From NCBI GenBank assembly GCA_023398495.1, contig JAEWSG010000019.1, positions 1-59,920 on the forward strand: a stretch of 59,920 bases of DNA, given 5' to 3'. A model generated the notes under the pieces. It had not been told where the DNA came from. It did no database searches and worked only from the letters and a program-made list of their open reading frames with translations. A program made the translations under genes and the position numbers. Positions 35,601-44,419 of the stretch are shown here, in pieces. The first letter of the stretch is position 1. Each line of letters opens with the position of its first letter. The DNA comes from Bacillota bacterium. GTDB lineage: Bacteria > Bacillota > Clostridia > Acetivibrionales > Acetivibrionaceae.

Positions 35601-36920
35601 CTAACGATTCTTATTTACTCCTAATTGAGCCAATTCATATAAATACTCTGTTGCAAATTGTATTTTTGTAGCATTAAAGCCCTCACCTCTTGGAAACAAG
35701 AAATAAGTATTATCAACTGTAGACAATGTTACACATTGCCCCTTCCCTCGGTAATTATATTCCGTATGAATCGAAGTCATCGAAATGGATGAAAAGCAAA
35801 TCGTTTTCTCTTTATCATCGTATTCTTTAAATGTTAGAGCAAAACCTTCCATATCATGCCTCAATATACCTTCTCCAAGGTCAATAAAATTCACCGCATT
35901 AGGCAAGGCCTCAATATGCACCTTTATGTTCAGAAAATATATGCCTTTTTCAATCTCTTTTATAACCTGACTTCGTTCCCATTCATACCAATTCGGTATA
36001 TGAGTGAAATCTACAGTGCTATCTGGGATTAGATTATGCGACTCCCTGACCAAACAATTTTCTGTTTGTTGTTTTTGAATCACACGCTCCATCCTTCCAT
36101 ACTCTGTCATATACCATCGTTCACCACAATGCCTGCAGAATATGTCTGTGCCCTCTGAGGCCATCTGAAATTCGCACTTGCAAACAGGACATTGATACAG
36201 TGCCAGTTCAATCCCTTCTGCACGTTTCTCATAGGTAATAGCTTGTTTTGTTTCATATTGCCATGCATATTCATCATATGTTAAAAATTCCTGTAGTTTT
36301 GCATTTATTTCTGCTACCGTTGCTTTAGCTGCCTCTTCCTTGGTAAATACCTGCGTAATAGTAGCATCCAATATTGCTTCCTTTCTTATAGTTAAATTCC
36401 AGATTGGAGACTGCAAATAGTTTCCCCTCATATTAATAACTACAATAGGAACCTTTAACATCTTCGCCAATTTACCGACGGATTCCGGCAATTTAGAATT
36501 TGTCCCAACATTGGCATACCGTGCTTCAGGATATAATACTAAAATTCCCTTCCGGTTAATTACTCTTATAATATTATTAATTAAAGCCAAATCATTTACA
36601 AATTTTCTGGTTCCAAGACATCCAATCTGTCTATATAACCATTCGCCATAGGCCTCAAAACCTTCCAGCTCCGACACATAATTTGCCCTATATGGAAATA
36701 ATGCTAATGGTGTCACGCAAAAATCCATAAAAGCATGATGGCTTCCAAGTACCAAATATGGTGGCTTTAATCCACTCATTCGAACCTTGTTTATTCTCAG
36801 TTTTCCTTTTCTGGTAACCCACCAGCAATAAAGCCATATAAGTGGCATAAAAAAAGTGTTTTGCTTTGGAGGTTTCATATTGCGATCAAAAGGTTTTGTT
36901 ACTATCTTCTTCTTTTTCAT
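35601..36920 (-). CDS. PlsC-like acyltransferase with C-terminal zinc ribbon
   Basis: The product is 439 residues. The N-terminal half is a glycerolphosphate acyltransferase domain with SHHAFMD (the HX4D catalytic motif, about residues 56-62) and LYPEARYANVGT (the substrate-binding motif, EGTR variant). From about 235 follows a zinc ribbon (CPVCKCEFQ ... CRHCGERW) and a beta-rich C-terminal domain of unknown use. It probably transfers acyl chains to a lipid precursor at the membrane. The additional zinc ribbon is unusual for a housekeeping plsC. It precedes nothing and follows the NCS1 permease gene by 32 bp. Confidence 0.8.
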   Translation of the reverse strand: MKKKKIVTKPFDRNMKPPKQNTFFMPLIWLYCWWVTRKGKLRINKVRMSGLKPPYLVLGSHHAFMDFCVTPLALFPYRANYVSELEGFEAYGEWLYRQIGCLGTRKFVNDLALINNIIRVINRKGILVLYPEARYANVGTNSKLPESVGKLAKMLKVPIVVINMRGNYLQSPIWNLTIRKEAILDATITQVFTKEEAAKATVAEINAKLQEFLTYDEYAWQYETKQAITYEKRAEGIELALYQCPVCKCEFQMASEGTDIFCRHCGERWYMTEYGRMERVIQKQQTENCLVRESHNLIPDSTVDFTHIPNWYEWERSQVIKEIEKGIYFLNIKVHIEALPNAVNFIDLGEGILRHDMEGFALTFKEYDDKEKTICFSSISMTSIHTEYNYRGKGQCVTLSTVDNTYFLFPRGEGFNATKIQFATEYLYELAQLGVNKNR

Positions 36921-36952
36921 GTTGACCCCTATCCTATCCTTTCAATCAACCG

Positions 36953-38380
36953 CTAAACAGTAAGTTCTTCTCTATCGCGAAGCAGATATTTGCGTATAGA
37001 CGGTATCCTGCTAAAAACATAGTACAATATCCCAGTTCCCATGAAAGAAAAACCTGTAGGTGTTAAATGAAATAGAAACATATTGTACACATCTCCTGTA
37101 ATCGGATTGTAGATAAGAAGTGACATGGCAATACCTGCACCTACACATAAAAACCCAATCCAGTTAATCCCACTTGTATAATCATATGCGTGATATCCAG
37201 GCCTGCCAAAAGCTGATCTGAGTGACAGCTTTTGTTTACGAACAAAAAAGAAATCCACAAACAAAAGTGCAGCAAGAGGTGCGTAAATACAGGCACTAAG
37301 GGTAAGAAAAGAGCCAAAATATTCAATAATCTTACCCCAGACACAAAGGATGCTAACATACAAAGCCAAAATCATGATAAGAATACGATAATCCGCTTTT
37401 TTAAATGAAGATTTCAACATAACAGCATACAGATAGGAACCAACTGCCTGTGTACCTATATTTGCAAATGCAACCAGCAATAATGAAGCAAGTGCAAGTG
37501 CCGGAACAGATAACGTAGCCAACATAATTGTAGGATCATCTATCATCTTACCGGTTATATGTTGCATGGCAATTGACATAACTGCACCAACAACTACAAA
37601 AAAAGAACCTGACAGTCCCTGTCCAAGAACTCCTGACCAATATCCCGAATTCTCACTTTTGGTTAACCTGGGCACTCCTGACATACCACCTACCAGAGTA
37701 ATGACAAATGCAAAATTCGCTTCTATCGAAATGATATAAGGAATAATCTTATTTGAATGCCCCGTATCCACTGGCTTGTAGTTCCATATTACTCCAAATG
37801 GTACTGAAGTAAATCCTATAATGACCACCATCACCCCTACTCCTAAAAGTAACGGAACCAAAATACGTGTAGTCCATGTAATTGTACCGATCCCTTTATA
37901 AGCGATAAAAGTCCCAATCAACACACATAGGATTCCTAAAACCACATGTAATGAATCGGGCAATTTAAGACCAAAAAGTGCTGCCAGATTTTTCATCGAT
38001 GATGCAAACAGTTCCGCACAAACAGCATACCATGGAAAATTTATGACAATAATAATGACTGTCATAATTTTTACTCCGGAATGTCCGAATACAGACCTCA
38101 GCCATATCCAGACATCAATGCCATATCTGACGGACAAAATAACCGGAAGCTGGTAAATAGCCAGCATAAGAATTGCTCCTAAAAAAGCCCCAATTAATAG
38201 CTGCTTAAAATTTACCAACGTCGCCAGATAAGACCCCTGGGTATAACTCCAGGTGGCAATACAATAACCTGACAGTACCAAAAACGCATCCAGAAAACCA
38301 TAAATCTTTTCACTTTGAAGTACAGGCGTAATTCCAAAGACCGCCTCTTTATCCATTTGTTGATTTATATCATTTTTCAC
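36953..38380 (-). CDS. NCS1-family cytosine/purine permease
   Basis: The product is 475 residues with about twelve membrane helices. The start GTG at 38380 is weakly supported. The pattern of helices and the segments GYCIATWSYTQGSYLA and SIEANFAFVITLVGG match NCS1 (CodB-type) permeases, which import cytosine, purines, hydantoins or thiamin precursors with H+ or Na+. No catabolic enzymes lie nearby to reveal the substrate. A small membrane protein gene (38561-38743) precedes it on the same strand, and a PlsC-like gene follows. Confidence 0.85.
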   Translation of the reverse strand: MKNDINQQMDKEAVFGITPVLQSEKIYGFLDAFLVLSGYCIATWSYTQGSYLATLVNFKQLLIGAFLGAILMLAIYQLPVILSVRYGIDVWIWLRSVFGHSGVKIMTVIIIVINFPWYAVCAELFASSMKNLAALFGLKLPDSLHVVLGILCVLIGTFIAYKGIGTITWTTRILVPLLLGVGVMVVIIGFTSVPFGVIWNYKPVDTGHSNKIIPYIISIEANFAFVITLVGGMSGVPRLTKSENSGYWSGVLGQGLSGSFFVVVGAVMSIAMQHITGKMIDDPTIMLATLSVPALALASLLLVAFANIGTQAVGSYLYAVMLKSSFKKADYRILIMILALYVSILCVWGKIIEYFGSFLTLSACIYAPLAALLFVDFFFVRKQKLSLRSAFGRPGYHAYDYTSGINWIGFLCVGAGIAMSLLIYNPITGDVYNMFLFHLTPTGFSFMGTGILYYVFSRIPSIRKYLLRDREELTV

Positions 38381-38396
38381 TTTAGCATCTCACTTT

Positions 38397-38560
38397 CCAG
38401 TGCTTTTTACCATTACTATTTTCCAACTCAACTTTCATTATGTTAAAAATGTACTTCCCAGGTTGCATGGGCGAGTAGTGTAGCGCAGCGGAACGACCAG
38501 ACTCTGTCCTAAACCTCATACACTTATTATAAATATTGTTGTGAGGCACAAATCTCAAAA
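38397..38560. other. Spacer with a possible decayed CTAG-type end and a GC-richer island
   Basis: AGTGCTTTTTACCATTACTATTTTCC (in two pieces: AGTGCTTTTTACCATTAC then TATTTTCC, about 38399-38425) resembles the decayed element end at 41548. A GC-richer stretch (about 38467-38510, containing GCGCAGCGGAACGACC) differs from its surroundings and may be a remnant of foreign DNA. A 71-codon frame over this stretch looks like chance. Confidence 0.3.
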
Positions 38561-38743
38561 CTATAGATATGCACCATAAATCAAAATTATCAGGCAAAAA
38601 AACGCAACTGCAAGCGTAATCAAATAATCCTTCCTGCCAAAGCGCTTGGCAAATAAATAGTCCGGATTTTCAATCCTGCTTAACCGCTCTTCAATCTTTA
38701 AATTTAATTGCTTTTCATAATCAGATTCTTTATTTTTTTTCAT
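38561..38743 (-). CDS. Small membrane protein linked to the NCS1 permease
   Basis: The product is 60 residues: a charged N-terminal half (EKQLNLKIEERLSRIENPDYLF) and one C-terminal transmembrane helix (about 40-59). Small proteins of this build occur next to NCS1-type permeases in Clostridia and may be an accessory subunit, which is inference. The start follows AAAGGAGTTC. The gap to the permease is about 180 bp, so co-transcription is possible but not certain. Confidence 0.65.
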   Translation of the reverse strand: MKKNKESDYEKQLNLKIEERLSRIENPDYLFAKRFGRKDYLITLAVAFFCLIILIYGAYL

Positions 38744-38779
38744 CCCCGAACTCCTTTAATAGTTACTTTGCCATCTCGA

Positions 38780-38896
38780 CTAGTGCTGATTAACAAAATA
38801 AAATTCTACAATTTAATTTTGTTAATCACCAAAAAACATAGGATGTGCATTTTGCATAATTCATTTCTTGAAATGAATTATGTTCAAAAGCACTAG
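38780..38896 (+). mobile_element. CTAG element, full copy C (117 bp)
   Basis: It starts CTAGTGCTGATTAACAAAA and ends TTCAAAAGCACTAG, giving 9-bp terminal inverted repeats (CTAGTGCT/AGCACTAG) and two internal palindromes: one centred on TTCTACAATT, one on TTTCTTGAAA. It is the same length as copy E (57986-58102). The right end provides the TAG stop codon of the HsdR remnant. Confidence 0.85.
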
Positions 38897-39428
38897 CTTA
38901 TAATTCTAGTGGCATTGTCTTTGACCTCATTGACTATATCAACAAATTCCTTTCGCTTATCCTCATCGAACAATTTGATAAAGCTTTGAGGCTTGTCAAA
39001 AGGCGGCTCGATAAGCTCAGCTATGCTCTCAACATAACCATTTTGCTCTATATAGTCAATCACTTTGTTCACAAATGCAATCTGGTTTGCATTCAGATTC
39101 TGATCGTTTATAAACGAAGAAAAAACTTCCATAGCTGCATTCCTTTCAAGTTTGGTAACCCTTCTTACAAGCAAGCCAAAGGGTGTATCCTGGAAGTTCT
39201 TTTCATAATCCTCTTTAGTTCCAAGTTCCCCGGTAAATATTTTTTCCAGCATCTTATAATCGCCTTCACTTAGAGGAATATTGTTTCTCAGTTTGTGAAT
39301 AGCTATATTATCCTTGTTTTCCTCTATGTATTTGTTGACTTTCAGCTTATAATTCTCAAAGGTATAGTCAGATTGGAAGTTTTTCATTACTGTACGTTCC
39401 AGTTCTACATCTTCAAGGTTTGTGTTAA
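38893..39428 (-). pseudogene. C-terminal remnant of type I restriction enzyme HsdR
   Basis: The open part (ATG at 39387) encodes 164 residues, and the same frame stays open upstream to about 39428 (LEDVELERTVMKNF). The sequence HKLRNNIPLSEGDYKMLEKI, FGLLVRRVTKLERNAAMEVF and LNANQIAFVNKVIDYIEQNG match the EcoEI_R_C C-terminal domain of HsdR. The ATPase and nuclease parts are missing: at its 5' side the remnant abuts the stop codon of an unrelated gene. At its 3' side the stop codon comes from the CTAG element. It should not be functional. Confidence 0.75.
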
Positions 39429-41288
39429 TTAAGGATATAGAATATGCTTTTTACAAACACTTTCATCCTTGCTTATAGACACCAACTTCCACTTTGATTT
39501 ATCATATATATATGGACCGCCGTCGTTATATTCATAAATCAAATAAAATATATCATCAAGGTAAGAAGTTTTAACTTTAAATAAATAGTAGTAATTGTCT
39601 AAATCTATGCTTTCTTCAATAATAGTAACGTTTTTTTCCAACGTGTTCTCAGTTGTTATATACTTTTTATACATCTCAAGTAAATATGGGTCTTTCACAA
39701 AATAATTACTCAAATCAAGATAAATGCTTGGCTTATTATACCACACAAAAGCACAATATGTTTCTTGATCCCATAATACTTTAGCACCAACAGATTCAGA
39801 TACAAATCTGATAGGAACATAGGTTTTATTGTCATTTATCATAGCAGGAACATCAAGTTCAATTGGAACTCCATTAACATATGCTGTTGTTTCACCAATT
39901 ATCAATTTTATTTCTTTATCTTTCAAATTTCCGGTAACTGTTTTCGTTGAACTATCCCATTTAACATCAGCTTCAAAAAATTCAAATAAATATCGAAATG
40001 GTACTAATGTTCTTCCATTCTCTAACACAAGTTTAACATAATCTTTTTTCATAAAGACTCCGTTTACTACTAATTCAGGTGCATCTTCCATGTTTATAAA
40101 TATTTTATTATCTCTAATTTCCATTTGAGGTTGGCTAAGCATTGCTAGGAAAGTGTTTATATTAAAATAGTAATTTCCCTCATAACTTTTTATTAACTTT
40201 CTAATTGGGAAATCCCCATTTTCGTCATATTCTCTTATTGTTTTAAATTTTCCGGCTCTTGTCATGTATATATAATTATAATCTGGCTTTATAGTATAAC
40301 GTCCATATGTAATTGTGTAATCAAGTTCACTGTTAATTTGTATATCAATACCTTTAAAAATATTTTTTACATATTTTACAGGTATTAAATTATCAGAAGG
40401 ATATACAGGAACTTCTGTTATCTCTTTACCATTCATAATGACTTTTAAACGAGTTAATTCTTGATTTATTTTAGGTAATTCTTTAAATTGACTAGGAAGC
40501 TTTAAATGAAAATCATCTATGTCGTTTCTGTACCTACAATCTAAATAAAATTTGCCGTTTATAGACATCCGAAGATCCAAAACTACATAATTTTTATATT
40601 GGGGTTCCAAATTACTTATAGTATTTAATATTTCCCAAATTATTCGTTTCTTTGCAAAATAACGTAATTTTATAAATTGATTTGAAACATCACTAAAATT
40701 CGCTAAAACTAGAATAGTATCTCCGACTGTTATTTTTTTATCTAGAGGAATAAATGATGATTTAAGCTGACTTATAAATTTATTTGAAATTTCTTTTTCT
40801 TTAGAACTTAAATTGGTATCTTTCTTGTTTATAGAAACCTTCCCTTCTTTTTCGTACCATATGACTTCATTTTGCGTAAAATAATCCAAATCTACATGTG
40901 GCACCATTAATGAATAACCTTTCATTTCAGGTTGTATGCCCAAATAATAATCATAAATAAAGTTAACAGTTTCTACCATTGGATTACCTGCAACATACGT
41001 AACTTCTGTACCTATATTTTCAAGTGTGTATGTTATAGCTTGTTTTACTGAACTCCATTCTTTTATTTTACAGTTTGGTAAATATTCAATTATTTCATTA
41101 ATAGGCAACATTAAAAATTTACCGTTTTCATTTGCTTTTACATATGGTTGACTTTTTAAATAAACTTCTTTTCCATAAACAAAAATCCTAATACTATTGT
41201 CTTGTGCATGAGTTTCTATCGGTAATAAACTTAAAGTTACCATAAAAAAACATAAAAACATAAATATTTTTTTTAAATTAATTTTCAT
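39429..41288 (-). CDS. Secreted protein with copper-amine-oxidase-type stalk domains
   Basis: The product is 619 residues with a signal peptide (about 1-28). A C-terminal Cu_amine_oxidN1 region spans about 400-540 with MKKDYVKLVLENGRTLVPFR and PAMINDNKTYVPIRFVSESV. An earlier, weaker repeat of the same type (VPVYPSDNLIPVKYVKNIF) is visible. Such stalk domains are frequent in cell-surface proteins of cellulolytic clostridia and usually carry or present other domains. No catalytic domain is recognised. Its 3' end abuts the HsdR remnant. Confidence 0.75.
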   Translation of the reverse strand: MKINLKKIFMFLCFFMVTLSLLPIETHAQDNSIRIFVYGKEVYLKSQPYVKANENGKFLMLPINEIIEYLPNCKIKEWSSVKQAITYTLENIGTEVTYVAGNPMVETVNFIYDYYLGIQPEMKGYSLMVPHVDLDYFTQNEVIWYEKEGKVSINKKDTNLSSKEKEISNKFISQLKSSFIPLDKKITVGDTILVLANFSDVSNQFIKLRYFAKKRIIWEILNTISNLEPQYKNYVVLDLRMSINGKFYLDCRYRNDIDDFHLKLPSQFKELPKINQELTRLKVIMNGKEITEVPVYPSDNLIPVKYVKNIFKGIDIQINSELDYTITYGRYTIKPDYNYIYMTRAGKFKTIREYDENGDFPIRKLIKSYEGNYYFNINTFLAMLSQPQMEIRDNKIFINMEDAPELVVNGVFMKKDYVKLVLENGRTLVPFRYLFEFFEADVKWDSSTKTVTGNLKDKEIKLIIGETTAYVNGVPIELDVPAMINDNKTYVPIRFVSESVGAKVLWDQETYCAFVWYNKPSIYLDLSNYFVKDPYLLEMYKKYITTENTLEKNVTIIEESIDLDNYYYLFKVKTSYLDDIFYLIYEYNDGGPYIYDKSKWKLVSISKDESVCKKHILYP

Positions 41289-41857
41289 TATCGTACACCA
41301 ACCTTAAAGTTTTAATGATATTTAACAGTATATTCCTTTTTATTTTCCTCAAATAATTAAAAGTCTTATAGTTAAACTCCTCAATGATTTTGATCAAGCT
41401 TAAAAACAAACTTAAAGCTTTCCGTATAAAGAAATCATACAGGACGCATCAGCCACGAGTTTGATTTTATATTAAATATAACTTATCATTGGGGTTTACT
41501 TATTATTTTATCATAATTTTTACAATACTCTAAACTATTTTTTATTACTAGTACTTTTGACCATTACTAATTTCTAATACTTTACAGTACTTGCGCAAAT
41601 TTTTATGAACCTTGATAAATAAATATATCACTCACATAATTTGTTCCAAATGGTTGTTGCTATAGGCGATGAGAAGGTATTTGTAGTTTTTACCTGTTTA
41701 CCTTCACCGTCTTTGGATGTTACATTAATAATGTTTATAATATCATTAATTAAAAACAATCCATATAACTTCTCGCATTTTCACTATCCTTCATTCGCCT
41801 TACATACCCTCTTAGCGTTACATGAACCGCAACACTAATTGTACATAAAGGAAAGAA
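41289..41857. other. Non-coding gap with a possible decayed CTAG element end
   Basis: About 570 bp. A 65-codon plus-strand frame (41641-41838) has no ribosome binding site and no protein character. At 41548-41580 the sequence CTAGTACTTTTGACCATTAC aligns with the end of the CTAG element with several changes, suggesting an old copy. I see nothing else that I can support. Confidence 0.35.
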
Positions 41858-42523
41858 TCACTTCCCATAATCAGTATTTCTGATATATGCTGTGTTTTTC
41901 CCCGCTCCAGTCTTTATTATATATCCGTCCTTCAGCAGTCCATTAAGTGTTTCCTCAATTGTTGAAGTGCTTATATCCGGACACTTTTCATGAATATCCC
42001 GCTTCGACAGCCTCTTTAAGGTATTTTCAAACAGCAGTCTTATTCTCTCCGACTTAGATAAGTTCCGGTTCTTCAGGTGCTCAACTCTTGAAGAAAATTC
42101 TTTATATGCACTCAGAATAATCTCCAAATAATACTTAACAAAAGGAAAATAATTATTTCTTCCTTCATGCCAATACTGAGAACTTGACTGCAGCATGTCA
42201 TAATAGGTTTCCTTTGTTTTTTCGATAATCATTTCTATACTTATATATTTACCAACTATATATCCTGATCTATGAAGTAGTAAAAGGGTCAACAATCTGC
42301 TCATCCTTCCATTTCCAACATTGAACGGATGTATGCATAAGAAATCCAAAATAAACATGGGTATTAGGATCAAGGGGTCATGCTTTTCTTCATTTATTGC
42401 CTCAATAAATGCACCCATAAGCCTTTCCATTGCTTCTGGTGTATCAAATGAAGATATTGGCTCAAATCGAATCTTTTTATTGCCTTCAACGTCTGTTTCA
42501 GCAATAACGTTATCACTATTGCC
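41858..42523 (-). pseudogene. Fic-family protein, N-terminally truncated and with a mutated Fic motif
   Basis: From about 42523 the frame reads NVIAETDVEGNKKIRFEPIS, SFDTPEAM, then the Fic core and a C-terminal winged-helix-like region (about 190 residues from the ATG at 42430). An in-frame TAA at 42524-42526 precedes this, and the N-terminal part of the usual Fic protein is missing. The catalytic motif is HPFNVGNGRMSR; the position normally Asp or Glu, which holds the metal, is Val, a GAT to GTT-type change. Loss of the N-terminus and of the metal ligand both argue that it is dead. Fic enzymes usually transfer AMP onto proteins. Confidence 0.7.
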
Positions 42524-42643
42524 TTATAGTTTTATAATTAAATTATACATTTTTAGTTTGCGCTAAGCAACTAAATAGAGAACATATTAATAGCCATTAC
42601 AGTCTATATGCTTTTTAAAATTATCAGAGGGGGGTAAGGCACT
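42524..42643. other. Short non-coding stretch upstream of the small membrane ORF
   Basis: About 120 bp, AT-rich. It contains a strong ribosome binding site (GAGGGGGGTAAGG) at its right end that serves the following small ORF. No promoter pair is obvious. Confidence 0.3.
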
Positions 42644-42736
42644 ATGAAAAAGCTTCCGGAATGTCGTTTAGGAAAATGGGCGGTAGGGATGACGCTGACC
42701 TGTATATTGATTTTAGTTATAACTTTTCCAGTATAG
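42644..42736 (+). CDS. 30-residue membrane peptide or N-terminal gene fragment
   Basis: ATG at 42644 is preceded by a strong ribosome binding site. The frame encodes 30 residues: a basic start containing LGKWAVGM and a hydrophobic helix (TCILILVITF), then TAG. It could be a real single-helix peptide, or the first exon of a larger membrane protein gene whose remainder has been lost, since the LGKW..G start resembles N-termini of larger membrane proteins. I cannot decide between them. Confidence 0.4.
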   Translation: MKKLPECRLGKWAVGMTLTCILILVITFPV

Positions 42737-43046
42737 TAATTTACAAAAAGCTGGGGGAAATTATTTAGAATGTATCATGCTATAAGTTTTATTTTTAGAT
42801 AAGATGCTATGCCTCCTAATTTAAAGAATGCTATTTGATAATTATATTATGCTATTATATAATTGATGGTGTGGGAAAAAGATTTTTTAACAGGGGTCAT
42901 ATTGATATGTTTTTTTATCAAAAAAAGCAAGCACTATAATTACTTGTGAAATGAGATGGATTATAATTATGTTGATATTATTTTTGGAATTCATTTTTTC
43001 AAAATAATTATATCAGTAAATAAATTATGACAAAGGAGTAGAAATT
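42737..43046. other. AT-rich non-coding gap
   Basis: About 310 bp of A/T-rich sequence without a supported frame. It must hold the promoter of the zinc-ribbon gene at 43047, but several TATAAT-like boxes compete and none is convincing. Confidence 0.35.
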
Positions 43047-43355
43047 ATGGACACTAATGTTAACATCGGTAGAATCCTTTTTGGGTTAATATTTGTTATT
43101 GGTGGTTTATCAGGAAAACTGGTTCTACGAGGAACAAATAGCAGCATATTATTGGTTGTGGCTGGAATAGCATTATTATTGTGGGAGGGCATAAAAATAA
43201 TAAGCACTAATGCAGGAGTTAAAAAGAAACTTGATTCAATTGTTTTATGCCCTAGTTGCGATACGAAAGTCAAAATTCCTAATGATGGGATTCGCAATTG
43301 TCCATCATGTAATCAAAAATTCAAGGTAGATGATAAAGGTTGTACCAAGTTATAA
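43047..43355 (+). CDS. Two-helix membrane protein with C-terminal zinc ribbon
   Basis: The product is 102 residues. Two transmembrane helices (about 8-24 and 30-50) are followed by a basic linker and a zinc ribbon, CPSCDTKVKIPNDGIRNCPSC. It starts with ATG after AAAGGAG. It has the reverse layout of the zinc-ribbon proteins at the left of the window. Function unknown; it stands alone among gene remnants. Confidence 0.65.
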   Translation: MDTNVNIGRILFGLIFVIGGLSGKLVLRGTNSSILLVVAGIALLLWEGIKIISTNAGVKKKLDSIVLCPSCDTKVKIPNDGIRNCPSCNQKFKVDDKGCTKL

Positions 43356-43457
43356 ATTGGGAAATCCGATTAAATACACTTTTGTAAATTAATAAAAAAA
43401 CAAAAAATATACCATAGAAAGAAACAGATTTACATTCAGGAAAAATTTCATAAATGA

Positions 43458-43778
43458 GTTATAAGTGAAATCATTACAGGTTATGCGGGGTCTGCTGGAA
43501 TAGTGGAAGGTACTGTTCGTGTGCTCAATGATTTTACAAAGTCAAGTGAGTTTATTGATGGATAGATTCTTGTAACAGTTGCTACAAATATAGGCTGGTC
43601 TCCGCTTTTCCCGAGGGCTTCCGCTATTATAACCGACATCGGAGCACCATTGTCCCATGCAGTTATTGTGGCAAGAGAATTTGGTATCCCTGCTGTCGTT
43701 GGATACCGTGATGCTACATTAAGGCTCAAGACTGGCGATCTGGTGCTTGTTGACGGAGGAAGAGGAATTGTAAAATAG
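43458..43778 (+). pseudogene. PEP-utilising (phosphohistidine) domain remnant with an internal stop
   Basis: The frame reads GYAGSAGIVEGTVRVL, then a TAG at 43563-43565, then ILVTVATNIGWSPLFPRASA, IITDIGAPLSHAVIVARE and FGIPAVVGYRDATLRL, ending at TAG 43776. This is the mobile phosphohistidine domain of PEP synthase / rifampin phosphotransferase-type enzymes, with the phospho-acceptor His in LSHAVIVA. The rest of the protein is missing and the TAG falls where a Glu or Asp is usual, so it is a dead fragment. Confidence 0.75.
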
Positions 43779-43875
43779 GTTGACTGGCTTTCAATGCAGG
43801 ATAACAAGACAGCCAAAAGGTCTGTAGAGCTTTTTGATTTGGTATATGACGTAAGTTTGTTGGACACTTGGATCA

Positions 43876-44100
43876 TTGGTGGAAGCAATTGAATACCTGT
43901 ATAAAAAAAGTTATCTTGAAGAAAATAATTATTATTTAAAACCTTTTGTGATTACTGTAAATGGAGTAAGAAAACAAAGTGGTGTTTTTTACAATAGGGA
44001 TTCTTCATCTTTTTCTCTTTCTAATGGTTTTGATGTTGGTTCCGATGAATATATTGGATTCTTAAAGCAACCTATAGCAATTATTAATTCAGAAGAATAA
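43876..44100 (+). CDS. Short hypothetical protein or gene fragment
   Basis: A 74-codon frame starting with TTG without a clear ribosome binding site. The sequence LKPFVITVNGVRKQSGVFYN looks protein-like (beta-rich), but no family is recognised. It may be the tail of a lost gene. It lies between two confirmed remnants. Confidence 0.3.
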   Translation: MVEAIEYLYKKSYLEENNYYLKPFVITVNGVRKQSGVFYNRDSSSFSLSNGFDVGSDEYIGFLKQPIAIINSEE

Positions 44101-44243
44101 AGGATGCAAAGGATGTTATAGTGTAAAAAGCTTGCAATACATTCCGAATAGCCGATATTTCGTCAGGCATTTCCCATCTTCATCGGTAAAATTCTCTTTG
44201 TACCTTTTCTTTTCCGCTGGTGGCAGTTCATCCATACATTTAT

Positions 44244-44370
44244 TTCCGATTAAAATCAGCCGGCTTATCAACTACTGTATAGTCTCCTTCCGGTCTTTGA
44301 CTGCTGACCACCTATTAGCCCAATTTACCGCTGTTATCGCAAATATATTGAAAAAGAGGACGGTTGTAAT
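44244..44370 (-). pseudogene. Partial duplicate of the 34465-35460 lipoprotein gene
   Basis: It repeats the 3' end of the lipoprotein gene almost word for word (TTAAAATCAGCCGGCTTATC, then AGTCTCCTTCCG) and then jumps over about 150 bp to GCCCAATTTACCGCTGTTAT and CGCAAATATATTGAAA. The jump is an internal deletion, and frame and start are lost. It ends at the terminator of the ferredoxin gene. Just upstream (44130-44235) a short minus-strand frame (ELPPAEKKRYKENFTDEDGK) may be another fragment, which I cannot place. Confidence 0.7.
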
Positions 44371-44411
44371 AAAAGACCCGTGGAACTAAATTATTCATCC
44401 CACGGGTCTTT
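44369..44411 (-). terminator. Rho-independent terminator of the ferredoxin-like gene
   Basis: On the minus strand AAAGACCCGTGG and CCACGGGTCTTT form a 12-bp stem followed by a T-rich tail, 9 nt after the stop codon at 44420. It is the clearest terminator of this region. Confidence 0.85.
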
Positions 44412-44419
44412 CATATTAA

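Noticed and set aside
38382..38597. A 71-codon minus-strand frame upstream of the NCS1 permease
   Set aside because: It overlaps the well-supported 60-residue gene, spans the GC-richer island and has no ribosome binding site.
41641..41838. A 65-codon plus-strand frame in the 41.3-41.9 kb gap
   Set aside because: No ribosome binding site, no protein-like composition and no neighbour in operon; left as non-coding.
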